From positions 1-43,456 of the forward strand of contig CABPYL010000024.1 of the NCBI GenBank assembly GCA_902461565.1: 43,456 bases of DNA, read 5' to 3'. Made by a program: the position numbers and the translations under genes. The notes beneath the pieces are model-generated. The model worked only from the letters and a program-made list of their open reading frames with translations, searched no databases and was not told the origin of the DNA. The stretch comes from an uncultured Porphyromonadaceae bacterium. GTDB taxonomy: Bacteria > Bacteroidota > Bacteroidia > Bacteroidales > Muribaculaceae. Shown here in pieces: positions 32,820 through 42,104 of the stretch. Numbering within the stretch: the first letter of the stretch is position 1; each line of letters begins with the position of its first letter.

Positions 32820-34352
32820 GTGGAAACCCAGAACTGCCGTCGCTCCACCACCCCCGCGCGCGTGGGCGATTTATATATAGGTGCGCCGTGGCCCGTTGTA
32901 CTTCAGTCGATGACCACTACCCCGACTCTCGATACCGCAGCCTCGGCTGAGCAGACGGTATCTATCGCTGCCGCCGGCGCCCAGATGGTGCGCCTCACCG
33001 CACAGGGAGTGGCTCACGCCTCCAACCTTGCCAACATCGCACGCGAGGTACGTGCCGCCGGGTGCAAAGTACCTCTTGTGGCCGATATACATTTCAATCC
33101 GGCCGCAGCTTTCGAGGCCGCACTGCATGTTGAAAAGGTACGCATAAATCCCGGCAATTTCTTCGACCCCGGACGCAAGTTCCTGAAGATGGAATTCACC
33201 GACGAAGAATATGCCGCCGAACTGCAATCCATCCGCGACCGCTTTGTGCCGTTCCTTGACCTATGCCGCCAGCACCACACCGCCATACGCGTGGGTGTGA
33301 ACCACGGCTCGCTGTCGGACCGCATAATGAGCCGCTACGGCGACGGACCGGAAGGGATGGTGGAATCAGCGCTGGAATTCCTGCGCATTTGCCGCGACGA
33401 GAATTTCACCGACGTAGTAGTGTCCATCAAAGCCTCCGACGTACCAGTAATGGTCGCTACAGTGCGGCTGTTAGTAAGCGGCATGGACAAGGAGAACATG
33501 CACTTCCCCATACACCTCGGCGTTACCGAGGCGGGAAACGCACTCGAAGGTCGCATAAAATCTGCAGTCGGAATTGGTTCGCTGCTCAGCGACGGCATAG
33601 GCGATACCATCCGCGTGTCGCTTAGCGAGGCTCCCGAAAACGAAATACCTGTTGCACGGCTGATTGCCGATTATGCCGGCGAAAACGCGCGCGTAAATGC
33701 TGCCGAAGGAACGCTGTGGCCCGATGCTCCCGTCAAACGTATGGCACATACCGTATCGGTGGCTCCCGGGAACACCGATGCTTACGAGTGTCTGGTATTC
33801 GACAAGCCCGGACGTCTTTCAGCCGCCCGCAAAGCTCTGCACGATTGCAACCGTCCGGCATTCGTTACAATGGCATATTCTGAAATCGAAGACAAGGACA
33901 AGCTGATCGTTGCTGCCTCCATCGACCTTGGTTCGCTGCTGCTTGGCGGTAAACCTGCCGCCATCGCCATCGAATCGCCCGCCGCAACGCCAGAAGAATG
34001 TGCCGAGATATGCCGCAACATACTCCAGGCCGCAGGCATAGAACGTTTCAAAGCCGAGATTGTCGCTTGCCCCGGATGCGGACGCACCCTCTATGCCCTA
34101 CCCGCAGTACTCGAAAAGATAAAGGCCGCTTTCGGACATCTTAAACACCTCAAAATCGCCGTTATGGGCTGCATTGTGAACGGTCCCGGCGAAATGGCCG
34201 GAGCCGACTACGGCTATGTGGGCGGAGGACCCGATAAAATAAGCCTTTACCGCGGCACGGAATGCGTAGTGAAAAATATTCCGCAGGAGGAGGCTGTAGC
34301 GCGCCTCGAGGAACTTATCAAGGCCGACGGCCAGTGGATAGAACGCCCATGA
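32820..34352 (+). CDS. ispG: 4-hydroxy-3-methylbut-2-enyl-diphosphate synthase (IspG), GTG start, insert-containing
   Basis: The protein has 510 residues and begins with GTG at 32820, directly after the purE stop. The N-terminal TIM barrel has VLQSMTTTPTLDTAASAEQ, LVADIHFNPAAAF, KVRINPGNFF and RVGVNHGSLSDRI. The C-terminal iron-sulphur domain has Cys ligands in CPGCGRT (about 417 and 420) and GCIVNGPGE (Cys about 451, Glu about 458). The enzyme makes HMBPP in the MEP isoprenoid route. Between the domains lies an insertion of about 100-120 residues (roughly 295-400), the A*-type domain seen in plants and Bacteroidetes. It looks shorter than the ~250-residue insert of ~600-residue relatives. 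The stop overlaps the next ATG. Confidence 0.95.
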   Translation: METQNCRRSTTPARVGDLYIGAPWPVVLQSMTTTPTLDTAASAEQTVSIAAAGAQMVRLTAQGVAHASNLANIAREVRAAGCKVPLVADIHFNPAAAFEAALHVEKVRINPGNFFDPGRKFLKMEFTDEEYAAELQSIRDRFVPFLDLCRQHHTAIRVGVNHGSLSDRIMSRYGDGPEGMVESALEFLRICRDENFTDVVVSIKASDVPVMVATVRLLVSGMDKENMHFPIHLGVTEAGNALEGRIKSAVGIGSLLSDGIGDTIRVSLSEAPENEIPVARLIADYAGENARVNAAEGTLWPDAPVKRMAHTVSVAPGNTDAYECLVFDKPGRLSAARKALHDCNRPAFVTMAYSEIEDKDKLIVAASIDLGSLLLGGKPAAIAIESPAATPEECAEICRNILQAAGIERFKAEIVACPGCGRTLYALPAVLEKIKAAFGHLKHLKIAVMGCIVNGPGEMAGADYGYVGGGPDKISLYRGTECVVKNIPQEEAVARLEELIKADGQWIERP

Positions 34353-35584
34353 AGCTACCGCAGCCATCAACTGTAACGTTCGCCAACGATCTGCGGATGG
34401 TGCATCTGCAGCACCGCAATGTTGGCGCCGGAATCTTCGGAGTGGTTGTGCGTGCCGGAAGCGCCGACGAAAGTGCGGACGAGCAAGGCCTGGCCCACCT
34501 TGTGGAGCACACAATCTTCAAAGGTACCCGGCGCCGCTCACCCTGGCATATAATAAACCGGATGGAAGCCGTAGGAGGCGAGCTTAACGCCTTCACCACC
34601 AAGGAAGAAACCACAGTATACAGCATTTACCCCGGTGGTAATGCAGCCAGAGCCATCGAACTTGTGGCCGACCTTGTGCTTAATTCCGTTTTTCCCGACA
34701 AAGAGATAGACAAGGAACGCGAGGTGGTGCTGGACGAAATATACTCCTACCGCGATACTCCAAGCGATGCCGTCTTCGACGATTTCGAAGACCAGGTATT
34801 CGCCGGTTCACCGGTGGGACACAACATTTTGGGAACACCAGAATCGGTGCGACACCTAGGCAGCACCGACTGCCGCAGTTTTTTGGACAGATTCTATACT
34901 GCGGGAAACATTGTGGCGTTCTATAGCGGACCGCAGAGCCAGGGACGCATAGCGGCGCTTGTAGAGAAACACTTCGCTCCTCTGGTAGCCGGAACAGGCT
35001 GTCAACGTCGCCGGAACAATATTTTTGTTCCGTCCAATAATACCGTCCGCCTCGACGGGCTGCACCAGTCGCACGCCGCACTCGGCATTCCCGTGGCAAG
35101 CGTATTCTCCGACGCCCGTTTCGCAGATTTTCTTTTCGCGAATCTTATCGGCGGCCCCGGCATGAACTCCTTGCTGAATGTGGAACTGCGCGAACGCCGC
35201 GGTCTTGTATACAATGTGGAGGCAAACTCCTCGCATTTCTCGTCAGGAGGTTTGCTTACAGTGTACTTCGGCTGTGATGCCGACGACACCGACCTCTGCC
35301 TGCAAATATGCCGCGACACCATGCGGCGCCTGGCCGACATGGCGGACACCTCCCTCGCAAGAAACCTCGCCAAGGCAAAGCGCCAGTACCTCGGGCAGCT
35401 TGCCGTAGGATCCGAGAACCGCGAGAACCGCATCATGTCCATTGCCCGCGAGCTACTGTACAAAAACGAGCTGTCGCCCGAAGGATACGTCCGCAATACC
35501 ATCGAAGCCGTTCAGCCTGCCGATATAAAAGTCCTTGCCACGCAGCTCGCCAACCCGTCCACACTGATATATCTGCCAAAATAA
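34349..35584 (+). CDS. M16-family zinc metalloprotease
   Basis: The start at 34349 overlaps the ispG stop in ATGA and gives 411 residues. The inverted zinc motif HLVEH (residues 50-54, HxxEH) and a downstream Glu in EREVVLDEI (about 125-130) complete the zinc site. The second, inactive-type half is present (DGLHQSHAALGIPVAS; GGPGMNSLLNVELRERRGLVYNVEA with the substrate-binding Arg/Tyr region). Members of this length work as a pitrilysin/PqqL-like or processing peptidase that degrades or matures short peptides. No signal peptide is seen. It is translationally coupled to ispG, which may only reflect a shared operon. Confidence 0.92.
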   Translation: MKLPQPSTVTFANDLRMVHLQHRNVGAGIFGVVVRAGSADESADEQGLAHLVEHTIFKGTRRRSPWHIINRMEAVGGELNAFTTKEETTVYSIYPGGNAARAIELVADLVLNSVFPDKEIDKEREVVLDEIYSYRDTPSDAVFDDFEDQVFAGSPVGHNILGTPESVRHLGSTDCRSFLDRFYTAGNIVAFYSGPQSQGRIAALVEKHFAPLVAGTGCQRRRNNIFVPSNNTVRLDGLHQSHAALGIPVASVFSDARFADFLFANLIGGPGMNSLLNVELRERRGLVYNVEANSSHFSSGGLLTVYFGCDADDTDLCLQICRDTMRRLADMADTSLARNLAKAKRQYLGQLAVGSENRENRIMSIARELLYKNELSPEGYVRNTIEAVQPADIKVLATQLANPSTLIYLPK

Positions 35585-35585
35585 T

Positions 35586-36362
35586 ATGCGAAAAATCTCT
35601 ATCATTCTCTTTGCAGCACTGGTAGCGTTACTCGCCGGCTGTACCGACGGGAAACAGACTGCATTGGGAAACTATGCCGTACGACAGAACCGCGAGTGCC
35701 CCCAGGTTATAGATTCCGAACTCGTGCTGTCGCAGTACAGCTACGACAAAGACGCCAACCTGTTTACAATAAACTATACCTGCACAGAGTTGGCCAATAC
35801 CGTACGCGACATGAGGATGTCGGAGACCCCGCTGCGCCGTATCATAGCGCAAAACCTGCAAGGCAAGCAGTTGGAGGAGCTTTCCGGGCTGCTGACAGAA
35901 GCCGGAGCCGCCATGCGCCTGCGATTTATAGGCAAGATAACCGACGATACACTCGATATTGACTTCTCGCAGGCGCAGTTGCGGGAGATTGCAGCACACA
36001 AGAATACCGAAGTGAGCGACACCGAGCGCATCGAGGCTCTTATGGCAAACGAGAACGCCCGCTGCCCGCAGAAAGTAGACGGCGACAGACTAATCATATC
36101 CTCTGTTACCGTAGACAGCGCGTTCGTGGAGGTCGCATACGTTTTCGATCCAACAGTGTATAACTTCCGCGATATTGATTCCCTGAGCCTTGTAGACCAG
36201 TTCCGACCACTGCTGCAGGAATCGCTGCAATCGGCGCAGGGTGCGGAACAGCTTGCGCTTATGAAGGCTCTGAACCTGGGAATGCGCTACCGTTTCGAAG
36301 CAAACGACAGTGCCGCGCCGTTCTGCATTTACTTCCTGCCACAGGAGATTGCAGAATACTGA
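35586..36362 (+). CDS. Lipoprotein with two copies of one domain
   Basis: This 258-residue protein has a lipoprotein signal peptide (LFAALVALLAGC, Cys about 19). It contains two similar units: residues ~34-135 starting NRECPQVIDSELVLSQYSYD and residues ~155-257 starting NARCPQKVDGDRLIISSVTVD. In each, C-P-Q-x-(V/I)D is followed by two strands, an acidic helix, and a final run toward a hydrophobic core (MRLRFIGK / MRYRFEAN). No known family was recognised. It starts just after the M16 protease stop, so it is part of the ispG unit. Possible periplasmic substrate-binding role; unknown. Confidence 0.78.
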   Translation: MRKISIILFAALVALLAGCTDGKQTALGNYAVRQNRECPQVIDSELVLSQYSYDKDANLFTINYTCTELANTVRDMRMSETPLRRIIAQNLQGKQLEELSGLLTEAGAAMRLRFIGKITDDTLDIDFSQAQLREIAAHKNTEVSDTERIEALMANENARCPQKVDGDRLIISSVTVDSAFVEVAYVFDPTVYNFRDIDSLSLVDQFRPLLQESLQSAQGAEQLALMKALNLGMRYRFEANDSAAPFCIYFLPQEIAEY

Positions 36363-36475
36363 TTCTCTGTGAATCTGCCACACAAACTTTAATCATTTTC
36401 CGGTGTTGTAGAAATATCACGGCGCCCCGTGTGCGGAGCGTTGCGGTATTCATTATAATATAATACAACCCGGAG

Positions 36476-39400
36476 ATGAAGAAACAGATACTTGACGGAT
36501 GTACGGCGGCCGCGCATGTGGCCTTCGCCATGAGCGATATTGCAACGATTTATCCTATCACGCCAATAGCATCGATGGGCGACACCGCCCAGAAATGGGG
36601 CATTGCCGGCCGCAAGAACCTTATGGGACAAGCTCTTGAAGTCCGCGAAATGGAAAGCGAACTCGGGGCTGCCGGTGCTGTGCACGGAGCCGCTGCCGCA
36701 GGCGCGCTGGCAACCACATTCACCGCATCGCAGGGACTTATGCTCATGATTCCCAACATGTACAAGATTTCCGGCGAGTTGCTGCCTGTTGTTTTCCATG
36801 TTGGATGCCGCTCGCTTGCAACGCACGCGCTTTCCATATTCGGCGACCATCAGGATGTTATGGCATGCCGTGCCACCGGATTTGCCATGCTCGCATCGGC
36901 ATCGGTTCAGGAAACTATGGATCTTGCCGTGGTGGCGCATCTTGCTGCTATCGAAGGTTCACTGCCGGTGCTGCACTTTTTCGACGGATGGCGCACATCG
37001 TCCGAAATGGATACCATCGAGGTTATCGACTACGAAGAAATACGCCCGTTGGTGAACTGGGAGAAAGTAAAGCAATTCCGCCGAAGCGCCATGAATCCCG
37101 AACATCCCACAGTGCGTGGCTCCTGTCAGAATCCGGATGTATATTTCCAGAACCGCGAAGCTCCAAACAAATACTACGACGCTTTTCCACAGATAGTGCA
37201 GGAGGCGATGGACAAGGTTGCAGGCATTACCGGGCGCCGGTATCATCTCGTTGATTACCAGGGAGCGCCTGACGCCGACCGTGTTATTGTGGTGATAGGT
37301 TCCGCAGCCGATGTTGTGGGAGAAACAGTAGATTATCTTAACCGGGAGATGGGCTACAAGGCAGGTGTGATAAAAGTGCGTCTGTATCGGCCCTTCCCCG
37401 TAGAAGCATTCCGCGCGATGCTGCCGGAGAGTGTACGCACCATTGCCGTGCTCGACCGCACAAAAGAACCAGGCGCACAGCACGAGCCTTTATGTCAGGA
37501 CGTTATATCGGCCCTTGCCGGTACAGATAAATCAGGTGTCCGCATAATCGGCGGCAGGTACGGTCTTTCAAGCAAGGATTTCAACCCCTCGATGGTAAAG
37601 GCAGTGTTCGACGAAATGGCGAAAGAAAGCCCCAAAGAACAGTTTACGGTCGGCATACACGACGATGTTACCCATCTGTCGCTCAACTACAGCCAGACAG
37701 TAGAAACCGATGCCGCCACGCACTGCTATCAGTCGATATTCTACGGCATCGGCAACGACGGCACCGTGGGCGCCACCAAACAAGTGGCGGCAATCATCGG
37801 CAACACCCCCGGTTTCTATGCACAGGCGTATTTCAGCTACTCGGCCAAGAAGTCGGGCGGCTATACGATATCGCAGCTGCGTATCGGCAAAGCGCCGGTT
37901 ACGTCGGCCTACGGCATAGAACAGGCCGATTATGTCGGCTGCCACAAGACATCATATGTCAACCGCTTCGATATGGTAGGCAAAGTGCGCTCCGGCGGTA
38001 TTTTCGTGCTTAACTCGGCGTATACACCACAGCAGATGTGCTCGCGCCTGCCTCTTTCCATGCGCAAGGCCATCGCCGACAAAAAACTGAAATTCTATAA
38101 TATCGATGCCGACCGCATAGCTGCCACCTGTGGCCTTGGCGAGCATGTGAACATGCCGATGGAAACTGTCTTCCTTTATCTGAGCGCGATAGTTCCGTTT
38201 GCCGAGAGCGTCGCTGCTCTCAAGGAACAGATACAAGCCACATACATCCACGAGGGCGGCGAGGTTGTAAAGAGAAATCTCAGCGCTGTGGAGAAGGCGG
38301 TATACGCCCTTGCCGAAGTGGATTATACGAAAGTAGACGGATGGACCACAGCTCCGGAAATCACATTGGCACGTAATCCACGATATGCCACAGCCACACT
38401 GAAATCTTTTATAGAGAACATCCATACACCCTGCATGAAAGGTATGGGAGACAACATCCCCGTTTCGGCACTCAATCCCGCCGGCATAATGCCTATGGGC
38501 ACCACTGCCTACGAACACCGACGCATAGCCACCAGAGTGCCCGTATGGAACGCCGACAAGTGCGTGCAGTGTACGGAATGTTCGCTGGTTTGTCCCCATG
38601 CCGCTATCCGACCGTTCGTACTTACTTCCGATGAAGCAGCGAAGGCGCCCGAAGGTTTCGCAATGAAAGATGCCAAGGGCGTGCCCGCCCTCAAGGGATA
38701 CAAATTTCATATACAGAACTTCGTAGAAGACTGCCTGGGATGCTCGTCGTGCTCAATCATATGTCCAGGCCACGCCCTGGAGATGACACCGATACACGAT
38801 GTTCTCGACAAAGAAATTCCGATGGTGCAATGGGCAATGGAGAATGTAACTCTCAAAAACAATCTGCTGCCCCGCGCCACCGTAAACGGCTCGCAGTTGC
38901 AGCAGCCGGGTCTCCAGTTCTCCGGCGCATGCGCAGGCTGTGGCGAAACACCGTATGTGAAGCTGCTCACGCAGTTGTTCGGCGATCGCATGCTCATTGC
39001 CAACGCTACCGGATGTAGCTCGGTATGGGGAGCCAACTTTCCGTCCAACAGCTATACAGCCGCTCCAGACGGTCGCGGCCCCGCATGGGGAAACTCTCTG
39101 TTCGAGGACAATGGCGAATATGGATTCGGCATGCTTGTGGCAATGCAGCAGCGCCGACGCCGTGTGGCAGCCAAAGTTCGCGCACTAATCGACGACGCCG
39201 ACACACTCCCATACCTCAAAGCTCCTCTGCAGGCGTGGTATTCCGCCAAAGACGACCCAGTACTGTCGCATGAGACGGGATGCCAGCTCGCAGCCATGCT
39301 CGAACCCGTCAAAGATGTCAATCCGGCCTATGCCGACCTGCTCAACGATGCCGATATGTTCGGTAAAAAGACCGTATGGAGCATCGGCGGCGACGGCTGG

Positions 39401-40090
39401 GCATACGATATCGGCTTTGCGGGACTCGACCATGTCCTTGCCTCGGGCGAACCTGTCAAGATACTGGTGATGGACACCGAATGCTACTCAAACACAGGCG
39501 GACAAACCTCAAAGGCTACGCCCCGCAGTGCCGTGGCAAAATATTCGCCCGACGGCAAGCGTGTGGCAAAGAAGGAACTCGGGCAGATGATGATGACATA
39601 CGGTTCGGTCTATGTGGCTTCTGTCGCCCTGGGCGCCAACTATCAGCAGACCATCGACGCCCTCGAGGAAGCTGAACGCTATCCCGGGCCAGCCATCGTA
39701 ATCGCCTATTGCCCTTGTATTGTACACGGAATCCGTCCGGGTTTGGGACACTCCATTGTAGAGCAGCGCCGCGCCGTAGAAGCCGGATACTGGCAACTGT
39801 ACCGATACGATCCGCGCAAGGCTGCCGAAGGACAGGAGGCCCTTACTATCGACGGCGTCGTAACCGGACCGGACAACAGCGGCACAAACGGCTCCGATTC
39901 CATTACCGCATCGCCGCGATATCCCAACACCGAACCAGTACGTACAGTCGACGAATACGTGAACAACGAGGACCGCTATGCCGACCTGCTTATGACCGAT
40001 CCTACAGAAGCCGGCATCCTGCGACCAGAACTGCAGGCCGATTGTAACCGTGCCGCCGACAATCTGCGCTACCTGTCGAAGAAGAAATAG
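36476..40090 (+). CDS. nifJ: Pyruvate:ferredoxin (flavodoxin) oxidoreductase
   Basis: This 1204-residue single-chain enzyme has, in order, the thiamine-dependent domain I (FAMSDIATIYPITPIASMGDTAQ), the domain II/gamma part (GTVGATKQVAAIIGNTPGFYAQAYFSYSAKKSGGYTISQLR), and two [4Fe-4S] clusters (CVQCTECSLVCP near 697; CLGCSSCSIICP near 752). After these come the CAGCGETPYVK fourth cluster near 818 and the thiamine-binding GGDGWAYDIGFAGLDHV...DTECYSNTGGQTS near 970-1010. It oxidises pyruvate to acetyl-CoA and CO2 with ferredoxin or flavodoxin as acceptor, a central step in anaerobic metabolism. It is full length. The 113-nt gap before it shows no clear promoter box. Confidence 0.97.
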   Translation: MKKQILDGCTAAAHVAFAMSDIATIYPITPIASMGDTAQKWGIAGRKNLMGQALEVREMESELGAAGAVHGAAAAGALATTFTASQGLMLMIPNMYKISGELLPVVFHVGCRSLATHALSIFGDHQDVMACRATGFAMLASASVQETMDLAVVAHLAAIEGSLPVLHFFDGWRTSSEMDTIEVIDYEEIRPLVNWEKVKQFRRSAMNPEHPTVRGSCQNPDVYFQNREAPNKYYDAFPQIVQEAMDKVAGITGRRYHLVDYQGAPDADRVIVVIGSAADVVGETVDYLNREMGYKAGVIKVRLYRPFPVEAFRAMLPESVRTIAVLDRTKEPGAQHEPLCQDVISALAGTDKSGVRIIGGRYGLSSKDFNPSMVKAVFDEMAKESPKEQFTVGIHDDVTHLSLNYSQTVETDAATHCYQSIFYGIGNDGTVGATKQVAAIIGNTPGFYAQAYFSYSAKKSGGYTISQLRIGKAPVTSAYGIEQADYVGCHKTSYVNRFDMVGKVRSGGIFVLNSAYTPQQMCSRLPLSMRKAIADKKLKFYNIDADRIAATCGLGEHVNMPMETVFLYLSAIVPFAESVAALKEQIQATYIHEGGEVVKRNLSAVEKAVYALAEVDYTKVDGWTTAPEITLARNPRYATATLKSFIENIHTPCMKGMGDNIPVSALNPAGIMPMGTTAYEHRRIATRVPVWNADKCVQCTECSLVCPHAAIRPFVLTSDEAAKAPEGFAMKDAKGVPALKGYKFHIQNFVEDCLGCSSCSIICPGHALEMTPIHDVLDKEIPMVQWAMENVTLKNNLLPRATVNGSQLQQPGLQFSGACAGCGETPYVKLLTQLFGDRMLIANATGCSSVWGANFPSNSYTAAPDGRGPAWGNSLFEDNGEYGFGMLVAMQQRRRRVAAKVRALIDDADTLPYLKAPLQAWYSAKDDPVLSHETGCQLAAMLEPVKDVNPAYADLLNDADMFGKKTVWSIGGDGWAYDIGFAGLDHVLASGEPVKILVMDTECYSNTGGQTSKATPRSAVAKYSPDGKRVAKKELGQMMMTYGSVYVASVALGANYQQTIDALEEAERYPGPAIVIAYCPCIVHGIRPGLGHSIVEQRRAVEAGYWQLYRYDPRKAAEGQEALTIDGVVTGPDNSGTNGSDSITASPRYPNTEPVRTVDEYVNNEDRYADLLMTDPTEAGILRPELQADCNRAADNLRYLSKKK

Positions 40091-40125
40091 CGACAGCCAG
40101 GTGGCTCACTCTGACAAGGCGATTA

Positions 40126-40501
40126 TCATCTCGTTGCCTTGTAATACACGGCGGGAACCGCACTTTCGGGCATTGTTTCGCTCACCAACCGGGCGTTGCA
40201 TTGCCTCGGAAGCTTCGACAGGTATTCTGTCAGCTCCTCCGAAAACGGAGTGGCTGAGAAGAAGTAGTTGCAGAACCTACGGTTTTCGTCGACGTAGTCG
40301 AATGAATCGAAGCACGGTAAGGTAAATGCAAATTAAATGCAGCCCGGTGACAGGTGCCTTCGGTTCGGTACCCCAGGGTGTATCCCCGATGCGGCAGTAT
40401 GTTTCCACAGCATTTTTTATGTCGGCTAATCCGTTGAACACGTGTCGGAGAATCTCTACTTTCGAGGTTGCAGGTACCTCGCTGATAATAAATTTTGCCA
40501 T
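40126..40501 (-). pseudogene. Broken small gene of unknown family
   Basis: From ATG 40501 a coding-like reading gives MAKFIISEVPATSKVEILRHV and on to ...GTEPKAPVTG, then becomes improbable. In another frame a good continuation appears from about 40342 (FTLPCFDSFDYVDENRRFCNYFF...NARLVSETMPESAVPAVYYKATR) to a TGA at 40126-40128. The join needs a net change of one base mod 3 and removal of a TAA near 40344. An 8-bp direct repeat (TGCATTTA, spaced 3 bp) lies exactly there, so slippage is a likely cause. The intact protein would be ~121 residues. I recognise no family. Convergent with nifJ. Confidence 0.5.
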
Positions 40502-40724
40502 AGCTGTATTGTTTATGTCTGATGATAGTTAGGTTATAAGGATATAAAGCGACCCCGGAAATAATTGAGAGTGCATTCGTAATGATGAAAAAAGACTCGG
40601 CCACCGAAAGTGCCGTTAAATTCAGAAATTTAACTTGTAATTTGAACAAGTCAACGAAACTATTAAACGTATATCGCTTTTCGAACTATCTTTAACGTTT
40701 TTTAATATTGCAATATGAATTTCG

Positions 40725-40756
40725 TTTGATTAAACTACCAATAAGTATTATCTTTG
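40725..40756 (+). promoter_or_regulatory. Canonical promoter of the candidate structured RNA
   Basis: TTTG (40725-40728), a 20-bp spacer, then TATCTTTG (40749-40756): a full Bacteroidetes -33/-7 promoter. No open reading frame of any length follows on this strand for ~430 nt. Upstream, 40502-40724 carries no gene. Confidence 0.75.
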
Positions 40757-40762
40757 TACACT

Positions 40763-41120
40763 CACACTCAGAAATTTCATATAGAAATGGATGCTAATTC
40801 ATAGAGATGGGTAGTGAAGTGGAGATGCAAATACGAAAAAGGCGTTTATCACGCGCTCTGTTCTCTGACAGCTTGAAAGCCTAGGAAACTCTCAAATTGT
40901 AGTCAAGGAACTGTGCAACGGTAGGTGCCTCATGGGTATGACTTGTTGTTAGCCTTACGTATACATAATTATCACTCTCATGTTAATAGTGCTAGTTGTA
41001 TATGTAAGCTGCACATATCATATCTGCGTGGGGTCTGAGGTTGCTCGTTTCGACTACAATGGGCAATTCCTAGGGCCTCAAGCTGTGGAGCGAGTAACAG
41101 GTAAAGTCTCCACGCTTTTT
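40763..41120 (+). ncRNA. Candidate structured non-coding RNA, ~358 nt
   Basis: A transcript from the 40725-40756 promoter would start near 40763 and end at the terminator at 41080-41120. No convincing coding frame is present on either strand. It holds a 12-bp hairpin CTTACGTATACA (40954-40965) with TGTATATGTAAG (40997-41008), including a G-U pair; nested helices TGAGG/CCTCA and TTGCTC/GGGCAA (41036-41080); and smaller stems such as GCGT/ACGC and ATTTC/GAAAT nearer the 5' end. I found no match to tmRNA (no tag reading frame or 3' CCA arm), RNase P, 6S or SRP motifs. The identity is unknown. It could also be a long leader acting on the LRR gene at 41193. Confidence 0.5.
41080..41120 (+). terminator. 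Intrinsic terminator of the candidate RNA
   Basis: AAGC plus GTGGAG (41080-41090, one bulged T) pairs with CTCCACGCTT (41108-41117), giving a 10-bp stem and 17-nt loop, followed by a T-run (41116-41120). Confidence 0.7.
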
Positions 41121-41192
41121 GTATTTGGAAGAATTAATCAATATTTTGCTTAATCCGGAGATTATAGGCATTCTATTATAATCTAAATCCTG

Positions 41193-42104
41193 ATGAAAAG
41201 ATTATTACAGCGACAATTATTGTTTTTGTTGTTTATCCTTTTATCGAATATCTCGATAAAAGCACAAAAAGATTCTACATTGTATTTTGGGAAAGACTCC
41301 TGTTGTATTGTTACCGCGAAAATACACGATACACATGTTGAATTAAACAAAATAAGATGGAACACAGATGATTGGAATCCAGAATGTACTGTTAAATTCC
41401 CAGATTTGATTGATGGCAAGCCAATTACCGTAATAGCCCCAGGGTTTTATAATTGCGGAATAGGCATTGTAAATTTCCACATTCCTTCAACTATTGAACA
41501 AATCGGAAATAATGCTTTTAGAAATGCGTATTCCGTGAATATTATAGATTTATCTAAATCTGCAGTGAAAATGATTGGTGATTATGCTTTTGCGGATTGC
41601 GAATATTTAAGTTTCGATGGAACATGGAATAGTGTTACGCTACCAGAAACTGTTGAGAAAATCGGTATATATTGCTTTGCTAGTAATAGATTCTTGCATT
41701 CCGTTACTCTCTCCCCGATTCTAGCTACAATTCCTGATAATGCATTTGCCAAATGTACCGAATTATCAGAATGTATTTTGCCAGCCTCGCTTGAATCCAT
41801 CGGCAAGAGTTCTTTTTATGGCACAAATGTTGATGTTACTTTACCTTCTGGAATTAAAACTATTGGTGATCTTGCTTTTGCTCATACTCATTTATCAAGG
41901 ATTACAATTCCCAATACAGTTACCCAGATAGGAAAAGAGGCTTTTACTAATTGTCATTATCTAAAGGAAGTTTCGTTCGAAAATGGCTGCAAAATATCAA
42001 CTATTGAAAACAACACTTTCCAAGACTGCGATAGATTAACTAAAGTAACGCTTCCTAATACAATTGTAAGAATTGGAGATTATGCGTTTGAGTATTGTAT
42101 TTAG
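41193..42104 (+). CDS. Exported BspA-type leucine-rich-repeat protein, probably 3'-truncated
   Basis: This 303-residue protein has a signal peptide (LLFLLFILLSNISIKAQ). After ~60 residues come about nine LRR_5 (BspA/TpLRR) repeats of the form 'IxxIGxxAFxxCxxLxxVxLPxT': for example STIEQIGNNAFRNA, VEKIGIYCFASNR, LATIPDNAFAKCTELSECILP, VTQIGKEAFTNCHYLKEVSF and VRIGDYAFEYC. Such proteins sit outside the cell and bind host or microbial surfaces. The reading stops in the middle of a repeat (YAFEYCI then TAG), where one expects the second half. The gene is distinctly AT-rich compared with its neighbours on the left, suggesting recent acquisition. A mobile-element edge follows directly. Confidence 0.87.
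   Translation: MKRLLQRQLLFLLFILLSNISIKAQKDSTLYFGKDSCCIVTAKIHDTHVELNKIRWNTDDWNPECTVKFPDLIDGKPITVIAPGFYNCGIGIVNFHIPSTIEQIGNNAFRNAYSVNIIDLSKSAVKMIGDYAFADCEYLSFDGTWNSVTLPETVEKIGIYCFASNRFLHSVTLSPILATIPDNAFAKCTELSECILPASLESIGKSSFYGTNVDVTLPSGIKTIGDLAFAHTHLSRITIPNTVTQIGKEAFTNCHYLKEVSFENGCKISTIENNTFQDCDRLTKVTLPNTIVRIGDYAFEYCI

Noticed and set aside
37952..38710. A 252-codon minus-strand frame inside the pyruvate:ferredoxin oxidoreductase gene
   Set aside because: Antisense to an intact, conserved gene with all motifs present.
40763..41120. tmRNA or RNase P RNA
   Set aside because: The length fits, but no tag reading frame ending in Ala-Ala-stop, no tRNA-like 3' arm and no conserved RNase P core motif could be found.
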